Source of the DNA: Pseudomonas sp. gcc21
GTDB taxonomy: Bacteria > Pseudomonadota > Gammaproteobacteria > Pseudomonadales > Pseudomonadaceae
Assembly (NCBI RefSeq): GCF_012844345.1
Contig: NZ_CP051625.1
Location: 1,736,001-1,800,000, forward strand
Length of the DNA: 64,000 nucleotides
Direction of reading: 5' to 3'
Shown in pieces: positions 7,907 through 16,820 of this stretch; the stretch's first letter is position 1, and the number at the start of each line of letters is the position of its first letter. Under the pieces are notes generated by a model that made no database searches, was not told where the DNA came from, and worked only from the letters and a program-made list of their open reading frames with translations. Made by a program: the position numbers and the translations under genes.

Positions 7907-10900
7907 ACCTTGAATTCCGTGGTTTCGATTAGCCAATAAGGTGCCTCATTTAACTTGTCGGTGGGCGAAGGAGTGCGGAGAAAAGCAGCGTTATAAGGTT
8001 TCCAACGTTTAGGACTGGGCTGGGGCAACACAAGCGGCTGGCCTGTCGCCTCGCCGATATCAATGCGAAATTGGGCCATAATTTGCAGCCGCTGAGTGAC
8101 TCGATAGTCATGGCATTGCAAGGATGTCATTTTTATTAATGGAAATTGTTTAGGTAAAACATAGACAACAGTGGCGTCGTCCAGCGGCAGAGCTGACACC
8201 TTAGCGTCACCAATAACACGATGCTCAACCCGCTCGACGTCAAATATTCCGGTAAGCGGCAATACTCCAACTTGCTCTAATGCGTGTAATCGAAATTGCC
8301 CTCCTAGACCGAACATGGAAAGCAACGGCGAATGCAGAGTCACTATCCAGTCGTCGGCTTCGAGGGGCTGGGTATCTGGTGGCTGGCAAATGTATGGACG
8401 AAGCATGCGCTTTCCACTAATCCGCTCTAGCTTTTTACTGTGATGGTGTGGAGCGCCCTGCATCCAATCCGCCAAGCGCTCGACCCGAACTACCGGCTTC
8501 CCAAGGATGCCAAGCAACTGTATATAGGCATTCTGCGGATCGGCAAGGTGAGCGAATCGTTCATCGTCACCCAGCAGACTGTCGAGCACACCTGCCCGGC
8601 CATGCTGCCTGCCGAAGGGTCCATTTTTTAAAAGTGCTTCAATATCACTATCAATTAGCCAGCCGGCGATAATGCTCCCTCCGATAAACAGTACTGCACC
8701 TGCGGCCAGCACAATCGGATTGATCGACATGCCTAGAACATAAGCTCCCCAGGCGGCGCCGCCAGTGGCTGCCATACCATAAGCCAATGCGGCATCCCGG
8801 TCACCCTGGTGCCACGCTCGCTTAGCATCCCATGCGCATAGTACAGCGCTATAAAGTAGCGCCCCGCCAGACAATGATCGAAGAATCGGTAGTTTAGAAC
8901 TACCGGTTTGTTCGATAAGATTCGCACGCCATTGAGTGAACGGTTTAGGAACGCCAAAACGAGGTTTATTAAGTAAATAAACCAGCCCATTTCCTTGACC
9001 TGATAACGGTTTTGCTATGCTTCCGATTGCCGTAGCAAGATCAGCTAATGCCAAAATCTTTCCAGCTTGATATCGAATGTCGCCTTCCGTGCCTTCAGAC
9101 AACAATCCTTTCATGTCAATACTTTGAGCCTGCAAGTTATACAAAGCACATGCCACAGCAACCAATGGCAGTGCAGGAGTTCGGGTCACTGTCTCTACAT
9201 GACTGCTTAAAGTTGTTTTCCAGGCGTTGAATCGATGGACCTCAGGATGATTTTCTGGAGCAACGATCAATGTTGCGCTCCCCTGGTTGGGCAACAGATT
9301 GCCGCCAAGCTGGCGCGGACTACTCGATCCTATAACACGGTTTTCATGATCGAGGATATTTCCGTAGAGGTAGTGTTTGCGGCTAAGAGTGGTTCGCTCC
9401 GTAGGCGTTAGACCATAGCGAAGATTGCCAGTATTCACACCTACGATACGTAAATTCTGGGCTTGCGCCTCCCCGGCCTTCATCAATTGGAGCCCACGCC
9501 ATTTCGGTGAGAGCCGGCTTAGAACGCCGAGGGAGGGTGCGAACAGTCGGTGAAAGTCGACCTGTATCAAGACCTCACTTGCCTTGAGCCTATTGATATG
9601 GGTCAGAACTGTCAGCGAAAAATACTCCATTGCGTCTGCAACCAGCGCATTCAGATTCTTGAACACCATCCCACGATCAGTATCTTCCGGGTCGATGTCG
9701 ACTATCTGCAGCAGACTACTTAAACCCATATTTTTCGGTTCTGGCGACCGGCTGTTTCGGGCCAGGGCTTGAATGCGGATAACCGCTTCCGGCAGCTCCC
9801 CATCCTTTCCTGCAAGCATGGTCCGCGTTAGTTCGTGTGTCCCGCTTAGCAGGCTTTGACTAAGGCGAACAAGAGCTCTCTGAAAACCGCTGCTCGTTGC
9901 AGCGAGACACAGAGCATCAGACTGGGCTGGATTTTTACAAAGTGCATCCAGAGCTTCGGCTAGCAACACGTACGGCTCTAACAGTCGCTCGTCTCTGCTC
10001 ATTAGCCAGTCCTGGGCTACGTACGTCAGTTGTCTCCCATCAAATAGATCTATCAGCCGCTTAAGCATGCCTTCCATGTATTCACGGGCATCGCGCCGCG
10101 GAAGCTCAAAAACGACGTCATTCAACTGGTCGGTATCCAGATGAGCCCTGAACTTGGACAGGGGGTTGTTAGCCTCGTGCATCACGGTACTGTGCAACAC
10201 TTGGGCATAACGCCCATTCGGGACGTGTGGTATCAAAGCGTTGAGCGCTAGCAAGTAATGTTCCGCTTGCCGTATCTGCGCTATGGCATGACGTAGCGTG
10301 AAAAGCGGGTCGTCAAGCATCAGACCAACCAGCTTCGGGTAGCCTCTAAGTGATCTTTCAGCAAGAACATCAGCGACTGCAGCGAAGTTTGTGAGAGGTT
10401 GAGGTACATCCGCACGTTCGTAGGCGGCGAGCTGCTCAAGGACTCGCTGCAACTTAGCCGCCCAGTCGCCAGCAGGAATGTTGGCTAGTGCAGGCTTGAA
10501 CAACGCGGGATCATCCATCAGACTCTCGACGCTAAAATCCCGTGGACGCAGCCCTTCTGTCTCCTTGTCGATCACCAAGACAGGCATCGCTTGGCTGGCA
10601 CTCCACCGCTCTCCGCCGATCATAGCAGCCGCCCACGCTGGGCCTACCTCATGGCATCGAGCACTTATGCGGTCACTACGTTCTTCTAGCCAGCTAATGT
10701 ATTCCCACGTCCAAGGCAGCTCACTATAGGCCATTTGGTATTCATTACCGACAAATCGTCCTTGGAGCAGCATGGGCACAAGAACAAGCGCTTGCTCCTT
10801 GCCTACTGCAGGACGAATGTCAGCATCTTGTTTCTCTGACATCCGCCGCCAATGTGTGACATCCACATCGGACAGATTTCCCTTACCATCGCAAACCAGC

Positions 10901-11202
10901 TCTCGCCATAGCCTTTTTTTACGAAAAACATAGATCCGTCCGGCACGAGGCAATGCACCCTTTGGTGATTGATTATATCGGTCGTAACCGGGTAGGCGCG
11001 CCAAGGGCATGACAGCGAGGAAGGTATTCTGTTGAATTTCGGGCTCTTCCTCGTGGCTGCGCATGTCATTTTCAATAACAATTTGCAGAGTGCCGCCATC
11101 GGTGCGATCGATATTCAGAGCCAGTCTGGCTCGGCGCGCGTCTTCATATTCTGTGCGCTTTCGAGTGCCTTGCTGTATCGACTGATCCTTCAGCTCGTTC
11201 AT
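7903..11202 (-). CDS. Large putative T6SS effector with a membrane-spanning C-terminal region (VasX/BTH_I2691-like)
   Basis: 1099 residues, coupled to vgrG upstream and to a DUF6708 gene downstream by 4-bp ATGA overlaps at both ends. No signal peptide, as expected for VgrG cargo. The N-terminal ~150 residues contain 'LPRAGRIYVFRKKRLWRELV', a pattern I associate with N-terminal regions of VasX-type and BTH_I2691-type effectors; this is memory-based. Residues ~775-860 hold hydrophobic segments including 'INPIVLAAGAVLFIGGSIIA', consistent with membrane insertion and pore formation. No lipase GXSXG, nuclease or peptidase motif was noticed. A membrane target is supported by the membrane nature of the putative immunity proteins. 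The killing mechanism is not proven by sequence. Confidence 0.65.
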   Translation of the reverse strand: MNELKDQSIQQGTRKRTEYEDARRARLALNIDRTDGGTLQIVIENDMRSHEEEPEIQQNTFLAVMPLARLPGYDRYNQSPKGALPRAGRIYVFRKKRLWRELVCDGKGNLSDVDVTHWRRMSEKQDADIRPAVGKEQALVLVPMLLQGRFVGNEYQMAYSELPWTWEYISWLEERSDRISARCHEVGPAWAAAMIGGERWSASQAMPVLVIDKETEGLRPRDFSVESLMDDPALFKPALANIPAGDWAAKLQRVLEQLAAYERADVPQPLTNFAAVADVLAERSLRGYPKLVGLMLDDPLFTLRHAIAQIRQAEHYLLALNALIPHVPNGRYAQVLHSTVMHEANNPLSKFRAHLDTDQLNDVVFELPRRDAREYMEGMLKRLIDLFDGRQLTYVAQDWLMSRDERLLEPYVLLAEALDALCKNPAQSDALCLAATSSGFQRALVRLSQSLLSGTHELTRTMLAGKDGELPEAVIRIQALARNSRSPEPKNMGLSSLLQIVDIDPEDTDRGMVFKNLNALVADAMEYFSLTVLTHINRLKASEVLIQVDFHRLFAPSLGVLSRLSPKWRGLQLMKAGEAQAQNLRIVGVNTGNLRYGLTPTERTTLSRKHYLYGNILDHENRVIGSSSPRQLGGNLLPNQGSATLIVAPENHPEVHRFNAWKTTLSSHVETVTRTPALPLVAVACALYNLQAQSIDMKGLLSEGTEGDIRYQAGKILALADLATAIGSIAKPLSGQGNGLVYLLNKPRFGVPKPFTQWRANLIEQTGSSKLPILRSLSGGALLYSAVLCAWDAKRAWHQGDRDAALAYGMAATGGAAWGAYVLGMSINPIVLAAGAVLFIGGSIIAGWLIDSDIEALLKNGPFGRQHGRAGVLDSLLGDDERFAHLADPQNAYIQLLGILGKPVVRVERLADWMQGAPHHHSKKLERISGKRMLRPYICQPPDTQPLEADDWIVTLHSPLLSMFGLGGQFRLHALEQVGVLPLTGIFDVERVEHRVIGDAKVSALPLDDATVVYVLPKQFPLIKMTSLQCHDYRVTQRLQIMAQFRIDIGEATGQPLVLPQPSPKRWKPYNAAFLRTPSPTDKLNEAPYWLIETTEFKV

Positions 11203-13286
11203 GCTTCATTCTCTGGGTCGAGTAGTTGTACCTGTCCGCCGGCGTCCGGGTCGCCCCACACGTCTATTATCAGCTGGCTGGGCCCAGGCCCCTTCGAATC
11301 CAGCGATACTTTCGGGTTCGATGCGGTGCCGTGGCTACGGTCACCTGTAGCCGCGAATTCGCCTCCCTCAGGTTTCTCTGGCAACAACGGCGCCGCCCCG
11401 CTTCCCTTACCGGCACTCCCACCTGAATTCATCTTCACACTCGGCCCCACCAGCGTCACGCCGCTTGGATCGAGCTTCACAAAACTGCCTCCAACTTTGA
11501 AAGTAATCTCAGAGCCTGCCTCCAGCACCACCTTCATGCCGCTGGACAAATGAATTTCCTGGCCGGCTTCGATGAATTGGCCGTGGCCTAGTTTGACGTG
11601 TTGACTGCCTGCGACGGTCAGGTGATCGTCGGCATTGATTTCTGTGCGGCGGTCGCTGTGGGTGGTGTGGTGTTCTTCGGCGAGCAGTTCGGTGTAGCTG
11701 TTGGCTTCGACACGGTCGTGGCGTTCGTGGCCGACGCGGATGCTCTGGTTGTGCTGGATGTTCTGATCCCAGTCGCGCTGGGCGTGGATGAAGATCTGTT
11801 CTTCATTCTTTTTGTCTTCGATGCGCAGTTCGTTGAAGCCTTCACCGCCGGGGCTGCTGAGTGTCTTGAACACGCTGCGGGTTTTGTTTGCCGGCAGGTC
11901 ATAGGGAACCTGATATACCTTGTGGTACAGGCAGCCGGTGACCAGGGGTTGATCCGGATCGCCTTCGAGGAAGGAGACCAGCACTTCCATCCCGACGCGG
12001 GGAATAGCGATGCCGCCGTAACGGTCGCCGGCCCAGCTGCTCGCAACGCGTAACCAGCAGCTGGTCTTGTCATTGCCCTGACCGTGACGGTCCCAATGGA
12101 ACTGGACATTGATACGGCCGTATTGATCGCAGTGGATTTCTTCGCCTTGCGGACCGGTTACGACAGCTGTCTGGTTACCCAGTACCTGGGGCTTGGGGTG
12201 TTCGAGTTGGGGACGATAGGGCACATCCCAGGGCGTGGCGGTGAAGCGGTTGCGGTAGCCCTGCGTAAAGCCATCGGCAGCGGTGACGTCACTGGTGACA
12301 GACTCTTCCAGCACTTGAGGCTGTTTGCCTTCGTGGTGAATCTCGGTGAGTAGCCAGAGGTCGTTCCAGCTGTCGCGGCTGTGGTTGGCGAGCGGTAGAA
12401 AATGTCCGGTAACAAGCAATGGCTGGTCGCTTGAGCCTTCAGCGAGGCGGTAGTCGCTGCGGTGGCGTTCCAGGCTGCGCTGGGCCAGATGCTTGCCGCG
12501 TTCGCGGTCGGTAAAGCGGCCGGGATAATCATAGTCTTCCAAATCAGGGGCGGCTGTGCCCCGGGCAGCGCTTTCCAGTTGCAGACGCGGTTTTTCAAAA
12601 TCGTAATCGCGGCGGGTGACGCGACTCGGGCGGGTTTCCAGGCGCAGGGCGAAGCGCTTGATCACCGGCTCATCCGCGACCATGCCGTTGCCTTGTTCGA
12701 AGCGGGTAGGCTTCAGCTTGGGAAAAGAGGTCTGGTCGTCGCCAAAGACGATGGTGTGGCTCTCATCCGTGTGTTCGAAGTGGTAGTGAATCCCTTCTTC
12801 TTCACACAAGCGCTGCAGGAAATGCAGGTCGGTCTCGTCGTACTGGGTGCAGTAGTCCCGTTCCGGGTACTGACTGCCCAACTGAAAACGGTAGGTGTTG
12901 CCTTGGATGCCATGGTCTTCGAGGATCTGCGCAATGATCTGCGGTACAGATAAATGCTGGAAGATGCGCTGATTGATGCGGTGCGCCAGGTAAGCCAGTT
13001 GCGGCACGAGAATGATGCGGTAACGCGTCAGACGTTTGCCGGCTTCGCCTTGGGCGATGCTGTGGATCAGGCCATGTACACCGCGACCATCAGCGGCGAA
13101 AGCGAGAAAGGCAGGCTTGTGCAGGAAGCCTTCGATGTCCAGATCCGGAATTCCGCTGACCAGATCCAGCTCGAAACGATAGGGTCGGCACAGGGCTTCG
13201 TGGCCAGTGAATTCAAGGACCTTGAAGTCGTGCGAAAGGCCTTGAATGGCCAGATTGAAATGGGGCTGGTTGGCCGGGGCGAACAT
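11199..13286 (-). CDS. vgrG: Type VI secretion tip protein VgrG
   Basis: 695 residues. The gp27/gp44-like part carries the characteristic 'YCTQYDETDLHFLQRLCEEE' with 'GIHYHFEH' (~145-175). A gp5 OB-fold core follows ('CDQYGRINVQFHWDRHG', 'GIAIPRVGMEVLVSFLEGDP'), then a DUF2345-like beta-helix stretch ('EITFKVGGSFVKLDPSGVTL') near 570-620. The last ~80 residues are a Gly/Pro-rich extension ending in 'VQLLDPENEA', which may dock the downstream effector. GAGG lies seven bases before the ATG. The gene lies 100 bp behind hcp, across a terminator. It would form the trimeric spike that carries the effector out of the cell; no T6SS sheath, baseplate or ClpV gene is in the window. Confidence 0.95.
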   Translation of the reverse strand: MFAPANQPHFNLAIQGLSHDFKVLEFTGHEALCRPYRFELDLVSGIPDLDIEGFLHKPAFLAFAADGRGVHGLIHSIAQGEAGKRLTRYRIILVPQLAYLAHRINQRIFQHLSVPQIIAQILEDHGIQGNTYRFQLGSQYPERDYCTQYDETDLHFLQRLCEEEGIHYHFEHTDESHTIVFGDDQTSFPKLKPTRFEQGNGMVADEPVIKRFALRLETRPSRVTRRDYDFEKPRLQLESAARGTAAPDLEDYDYPGRFTDRERGKHLAQRSLERHRSDYRLAEGSSDQPLLVTGHFLPLANHSRDSWNDLWLLTEIHHEGKQPQVLEESVTSDVTAADGFTQGYRNRFTATPWDVPYRPQLEHPKPQVLGNQTAVVTGPQGEEIHCDQYGRINVQFHWDRHGQGNDKTSCWLRVASSWAGDRYGGIAIPRVGMEVLVSFLEGDPDQPLVTGCLYHKVYQVPYDLPANKTRSVFKTLSSPGGEGFNELRIEDKKNEEQIFIHAQRDWDQNIQHNQSIRVGHERHDRVEANSYTELLAEEHHTTHSDRRTEINADDHLTVAGSQHVKLGHGQFIEAGQEIHLSSGMKVVLEAGSEITFKVGGSFVKLDPSGVTLVGPSVKMNSGGSAGKGSGAAPLLPEKPEGGEFAATGDRSHGTASNPKVSLDSKGPGPSQLIIDVWGDPDAGGQVQLLDPENEA

Positions 13287-13340
13287 CCGATGTCCTCATC
13301 AATATGCAACACTGCCCTTCCGACTGGGGTGTCGACTGCC

Positions 13341-13375
13341 GAAAAACCATCGACCGGCGCAGGGCCGGTCGATGG
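13341..13375 (-). terminator. Rho-independent terminator between hcp and vgrG
   Basis: Read on the minus strand, CCATCGACCGGC, a 5-base loop and the perfect 12-bp complement GCCGGTCGATGG are followed by TTTTTC. It lies 15-50 bp after the hcp stop and before vgrG. It should end most hcp transcripts and let a fraction read into vgrG, giving more Hcp than VgrG. Confidence 0.8.
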
Positions 13376-13390
13376 GTGATTCTCGCAAAA

Positions 13391-13909
13391 TTATGCGGAG
13401 ATCGGCGTGCGCCAGTCGTCAGAACCGGAGGTGCCGGACACTTCGTGCGTCCAGATGATCTTGCGGTAGGTGAAGTACACGTCTTCCAGATGAGTGAAAT
13501 GCGACAGGCTTGGATCCTGGCAGTTCGGCATGCGCGACTGAACGTCAACGATGATCGCGTCCTGCAGCTCGATGGTAAAGTAGTGCTCCTGGGTACCCGT
13601 GGCTGAAGTGCGGTACCACTCCAGACGGCACTTGTTGAGACGCTCGCCAGAGGTCAGCGAGTTGAAAAGCAGCGGCGAAGACTTGTCGAACACCTTGGTG
13701 ATCATCAGCGGTTTATGAACGCGCTGGCCGGTGGGCTGACCGGATTGCGGATCACGTGGAATGATGACCTGATGATCAAAAGCCTGAACCAGAATCTGGT
13801 CTTCGTGGCCTTCCTGAAAAATGTTGCCCACAGAATCTTCGGTGAAAGTGCCGGCGGTGATAAGGCCCTGTTTGGTGCCTTCGATAGTCAGATACGCTGG
13901 TGTTGGCAT
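13391..13909 (-). CDS. hcp: Type VI secretion tube protein Hcp
   Basis: 172 residues of the Hcp1 family: 'MPTPAYLTIEGTKQGLI' at the start, 'EGHEDQILVQAFDHQVIIP' at ~34-52, 'KPLMITKVFDKSSPLLF' at ~66-82, and 'EHYFTIELQDAIIVDV' in the C-terminal half. Hcp hexamers stack to form the inner tube that is pushed into target cells. The gene is first in the locus and has a strong AAGGAG seven bases before the ATG. A 5' UTR hairpin and a sigma-54-like site lie upstream. Together with vgrG it forms an orphan hcp-vgrG cargo pair of the kind dispersed in Pseudomonas genomes. Confidence 0.95.
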   Translation of the reverse strand: MPTPAYLTIEGTKQGLITAGTFTEDSVGNIFQEGHEDQILVQAFDHQVIIPRDPQSGQPTGQRVHKPLMITKVFDKSSPLLFNSLTSGERLNKCRLEWYRTSATGTQEHYFTIELQDAIIVDVQSRMPNCQDPSLSHFTHLEDVYFTYRKIIWTHEVSGTSGSDDWRTPISA

Positions 13910-13926
13910 GAAAGCTCTCCTTGCCT

Positions 13927-13958
13927 GGGTTCGTGGATCTTTGTTGATCCGGGAACCC
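13927..13958 (-). other. Hairpin in the hcp 5' untranslated region
   Basis: The arms gggtt-cgt-ggatc and gatcc-ggg-aaccc pair around a 6-base loop, with a 3x3 internal loop. The structure ends close to the AAGGAG of hcp and could affect transcript stability or translation. Confidence 0.45.
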
Positions 13959-13965
13959 TATACGT

Positions 13966-13981
13966 ATCAAGAGCTGTGCCA
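13966..13981 (-). promoter_or_regulatory. Sigma-54-like promoter candidate for hcp
   Basis: On the minus strand TGGCACAGCTCTTGAT matches the -24 element TGGCAC exactly, with correct spacing to a -12 element TTGAT, in which the usual GC is GA. Several Pseudomonas hcp loci are known to use sigma-54. The -12 mismatch makes this tentative. Confidence 0.35.
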
Positions 13982-14086
13982 GGCTAAAAATATCTCCATA
14001 AATCAACCACTTACGAAACAATAGAAAATGCATTCCAGTCCCCGCGCGAAGCGGGTCACAAAGCGGTGGGCAGCTTCCTGCTCAAG

Positions 14087-14106
14087 GTGCGCAAAAAGTT
14101 GCGCAC
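14087..14106 (-). terminator. Hairpin downstream of the first Mrp operon
   Basis: GTGCGCAA and TTGCGCAC form a perfect 8-bp stem with a 4-base loop (CTTT on the minus strand), about 85 bp after the mrpG stop. No T tract follows, so it may be a weak terminator or a 3' end stabiliser. The motif TGCGCAA recurs twice more nearby. Confidence 0.35.
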
Positions 14107-14154
14107 TCAGCCCTCACCACCGCAAACTGGATCGCTAACAGTTTGCGCACAGAC

Positions 14155-14163
14155 TTATCCACA
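14155..14163 (+). other. Perfect DnaA-box sequence
   Basis: TTATCCACA matches the DnaA consensus exactly, in the spacer after the first Mrp operon. A second perfect copy lies at 20023-20031. One site alone is weak evidence for DnaA binding. Confidence 0.3.
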
Positions 14164-14191
14164 GGAAACTGCGCAACTTGTTGCCACATCG

Positions 14192-14530
14192 CTATTGCTT
14201 CCAGGGCTCCCCTTTTGTCCGCTCTACCCGTTGCAGCTGCAGGTGCATGGCTGCCTGGGCCATCATGTTGGCGCTGGTCGGGGCAGTGATGAACAGAAAG
14301 ATGGTGATGAGCAGCTCATGCATGCTGAGGCCGTCTCCCTTGGTGCTGAAGTAGATCAGCGAGCCAATTACCAGCGCGCCAACCCCAAGCGTTGTCGCCT
14401 TGGTCGGGCCATGCAGGCGCATGAAGAAATCCGGTAGCTTCAACAAGCCGATTGAGCCGATCAATGCGAATACGCTGCCTATCAGAATCAGCGCGGCGAC
14501 CAGCCACTCGATCCAGGTGGTGTCGTTCAT
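14192..14530 (-). CDS. mrpG: Mrp Na+/H+ antiporter subunit G, locus 1
   Basis: 112 residues with three hydrophobic segments and the MnhG/PhaG signature 'IGLLKLPDFFMRLHGPTKAT'. MrpG is a small membrane subunit needed for assembly of the hetero-oligomeric cation/proton antiporter. The ATG at 14530 is preferred over an in-frame GTG at 14536, because that GTG lies within the ribosome binding site GGAG. It is the last gene of the A-C-D-E-F-G operon, 9 bp after mrpF. Confidence 0.92.
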   Translation of the reverse strand: MNDTTWIEWLVAALILIGSVFALIGSIGLLKLPDFFMRLHGPTKATTLGVGALVIGSLIYFSTKGDGLSMHELLITIFLFITAPTSANMMAQAAMHLQLQRVERTKGEPWKQ

Positions 14531-14539
14531 GAGCACTCC

Positions 14540-14809
14540 TTATTCAATGATGTCGCCGCGTAGCAGGTACCGCGAAACGGCTACCGTCCCGACGAAACCC
14601 ATCACCGCTATGAGCAATGCCGCTTCGAAGAACAGATCGGAATCCAGATACAGGCCGAACAGGATGATCAGGGCGATGGCATTGATATAGAGCGTATCCA
14701 GCGCCAGCACCCGGTCCGGCATATCGGGGCCGATGATCAACCTGATCATGTTCAGCACTGTTGCCAGCGACATGATGCCCAGACACAGAAGAATCACGTT
14801 GTGGAGCAT
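14540..14809 (-). CDS. mrpF: Mrp Na+/H+ antiporter subunit F, locus 1
   Basis: 89 residues, three membrane segments. The family motif 'RLIIGPDMPDRVLALDTL' at ~23-40 with the conserved Pro-Asp-Arg and Asp marks MrpF/PhaF. Its start overlaps the end of mrpE by 16 bp, so translation is coupled. Length and position match the usual Mrp operon. Confidence 0.92.
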   Translation of the reverse strand: MLHNVILLCLGIMSLATVLNMIRLIIGPDMPDRVLALDTLYINAIALIILFGLYLDSDLFFEAALLIAVMGFVGTVAVSRYLLRGDIIE

Positions 14810-15300
14810 TCGAATACCTCCTTCAGCGGGTTTTCGTAGCGCTGTTTGATAGTGTCGATCAGCTCCTGGGCGTCCGCGACGTCCAGACCGTGAATCAGCA
14901 GTGTCTTGCGGTCATCGCTGATATCCGACGAGACCGTACCCGGCGTCAGGGACACCGTGCTGGCCAGGACGCTGATGGCGAAATCGTTGGTCAGCTCGAG
15001 CGGATACTCAACGAAAGCCGGTCGCAGCGTCCGATTCGGCCCGAGGATCAGTTTGGCTACTTCAACGTTCGCGGTGACGATGTCCAGCAACACCCTGAGG
15101 GTGAATCGAAGCAGCACCACAGGCTTGTGCAGGGTCGGCGGATTGGGCCAGAACGGGTTGGTCAGCAACGGGATCAACCAGGCCGTCACCGCACCCATGA
15201 TCAACGTACCGGCACCCAGATCGTTCATGATCAGCTGCCAGACAATAAGCAGAAACAGGCTTAGCCAGGGGTGCGGCAGCAAAGCTCTCGGCGTCATCAT
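14794..15300 (-). CDS. mrpE: Mrp Na+/H+ antiporter subunit E, locus 1
   Basis: 168 residues. The first ~60 hold hydrophobic segments ('PWLSLFLLIVWQLIM') and the C-terminal half a cytoplasmic domain with 'TVSLTPGTVSSDISDDRKTL', the typical MnhE/PhaE signature. The ATG overlaps the mrpD stop by 4 bp (ATGATG). MrpE is a scaffold subunit of the complex rather than an ion channel itself. Confidence 0.92.
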   Translation of the reverse strand: MMTPRALLPHPWLSLFLLIVWQLIMNDLGAGTLIMGAVTAWLIPLLTNPFWPNPPTLHKPVVLLRFTLRVLLDIVTANVEVAKLILGPNRTLRPAFVEYPLELTNDFAISVLASTVSLTPGTVSSDISDDRKTLLIHGLDVADAQELIDTIKQRYENPLKEVFECSTT

Positions 15301-16820
15301 GGCTCACCTCCGGGATTGACTGCCTGGGTAGACATAACCTGCTCTATGTAACCGGAGGGGTTGAATATCTCTGCCGATGCGGCGTCCAGATAGTCCATTA
15401 TCGGTTCACCGAAAACTACCATCATCGGGCTACACAGCAGCAGCAGCACGACCGCAGTCATGCGCAGCGCATCCATGGGCTCACCCGGCACAGCTGTCGT
15501 ATCCTTGCGCCAGAAGAGGGTACTCCCCGCCCGGCTCATCGCAACCAGAACCACCAGGCCACTGCCCAGTACCACCGCGTACAGCCAGGCGGCTTCAGCC
15601 CCGGTACCGGCCGAGCGCAGCAGCATCAGTTTGCCAATGAAGCCCGAAAGCGGCGGCAGGCCGACAATCGAGATGGCGGACAGGAAAAACACGCCACCGA
15701 ACAGCATGAGTTTCGGTAGCGGTGGCCCGGGTATGAGCCGGGCACCATAGCGCGGTCCGCGGGTGCGCGCCAGCAGACCGGCAAGCAGAAACAAGCCACC
15801 ACTGATCCAGGTGGAGTGCGCCAGGTAAAAAAGGCTGGCAGTGAGTGCTTCAGCTGTCGCGAGGGATATGCCGGCCATCAGGATACCCACCGACAACACA
15901 ACCAGATACGCGACCAGGCCGTTCAGCGTACTCGCAGCGAGCGCTCCGATCGTAGCGAGGACAACCGTGGCTAGCCCGACCGGCCAGAGCCAGTCATTTA
16001 CCAGCCAGGCAAGCGGCCCCTCGCCTTCGCCAAACATCAGCGAATAGACCCGGATGATTGAATAGATACCGACCTTGGTCATGATGGCGAACAGCGCTGC
16101 GACGGGCGCCGAGGCGGCGGAATAGGCGCGTGGCAGCCAGAAATACAGCGGGAACATCGCCGCTTTCAGGCCGAACACGATAAGCAGCAGCATGCCTGCC
16201 GCGCCAATCAAAGGGGTTTCTGCTTCAGGCAGCTGGGCGATGCGCAGGGCCATATCCGCCATGTTCAGCGTGCCAGTCAGGCCATAGAGCGTACCCACCG
16301 CCAACAGAAACAGCGCTGATCCGAACAGGTTGAGCAGCACGTAGTGCAGGCCGGCGCGTACGCGTGAAGAGCCCGCACCATGCAGCAATAGCGCATAGGA
16401 CGCGATCAGCAGGATTTCAAAGAACACGAACAGGTTGAATAGATCGCCCGTCAGGAAGGCGCCGTTGATGCCCATCAGCTGAAACTGGAACAGCGCATGG
16501 AAATTGCGCCCCAGGTTATCGTCGCCGCGCATCGCATACAGAACTGAACAGGAGGCCAGCACCGCGGTGACCAGCAGCAGGAAGGCTGCCAGACGGTCGA
16601 CGACAAGTACGATGCCGAATGGCGGCACCCAGTTGCCGGCGGCGTAGACTTCAATCCCTTCACTGGCCTGCCCTACCAACGCGATGGCCAGTGGTATCTG
16701 CAGGAGCACGGCGATCAGCGACAGGCCGCGTTTGAGCGGCATGCTGCTTCGCGAGATAAGCAGCAACAAAGCGCCCATGAACATGGGCACCAGAACCGGC
16801 AGGATCGGCAATTGATTCAT
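15297..16820 (-). CDS. mrpD: Mrp Na+/H+ antiporter subunit D, locus 1
   Basis: 507 residues, about fourteen membrane segments, homologous to the proton-pumping NuoM/NuoN subunits of complex I. The key acidic residue is in 'FNLFVFFEILLIASYALLLH' and the key Lys in 'MFPLYFWLPRAY' and 'FAIMTKVGIY', so the proton path looks intact. The ATG at 16820 shares one base with the mrpC stop (TGATG); an in-frame TTG just upstream is not needed. Confidence 0.93.
   Translation of the reverse strand: MNQLPILPVLVPMFMGALLLLISRSSMPLKRGLSLIAVLLQIPLAIALVGQASEGIEVYAAGNWVPPFGIVLVVDRLAAFLLLVTAVLASCSVLYAMRGDDNLGRNFHALFQFQLMGINGAFLTGDLFNLFVFFEILLIASYALLLHGAGSSRVRAGLHYVLLNLFGSALFLLAVGTLYGLTGTLNMADMALRIAQLPEAETPLIGAAGMLLLIVFGLKAAMFPLYFWLPRAYSAASAPVAALFAIMTKVGIYSIIRVYSLMFGEGEGPLAWLVNDWLWPVGLATVVLATIGALAASTLNGLVAYLVVLSVGILMAGISLATAEALTASLFYLAHSTWISGGLFLLAGLLARTRGPRYGARLIPGPPLPKLMLFGGVFFLSAISIVGLPPLSGFIGKLMLLRSAGTGAEAAWLYAVVLGSGLVVLVAMSRAGSTLFWRKDTTAVPGEPMDALRMTAVVLLLLCSPMMVVFGEPIMDYLDAASAEIFNPSGYIEQVMSTQAVNPGGEP

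Noticed and set aside
11598..12353. Open frames antisense to vgrG
   Set aside because: They mirror the codon pattern of vgrG, which is complete and well conserved on the minus strand.
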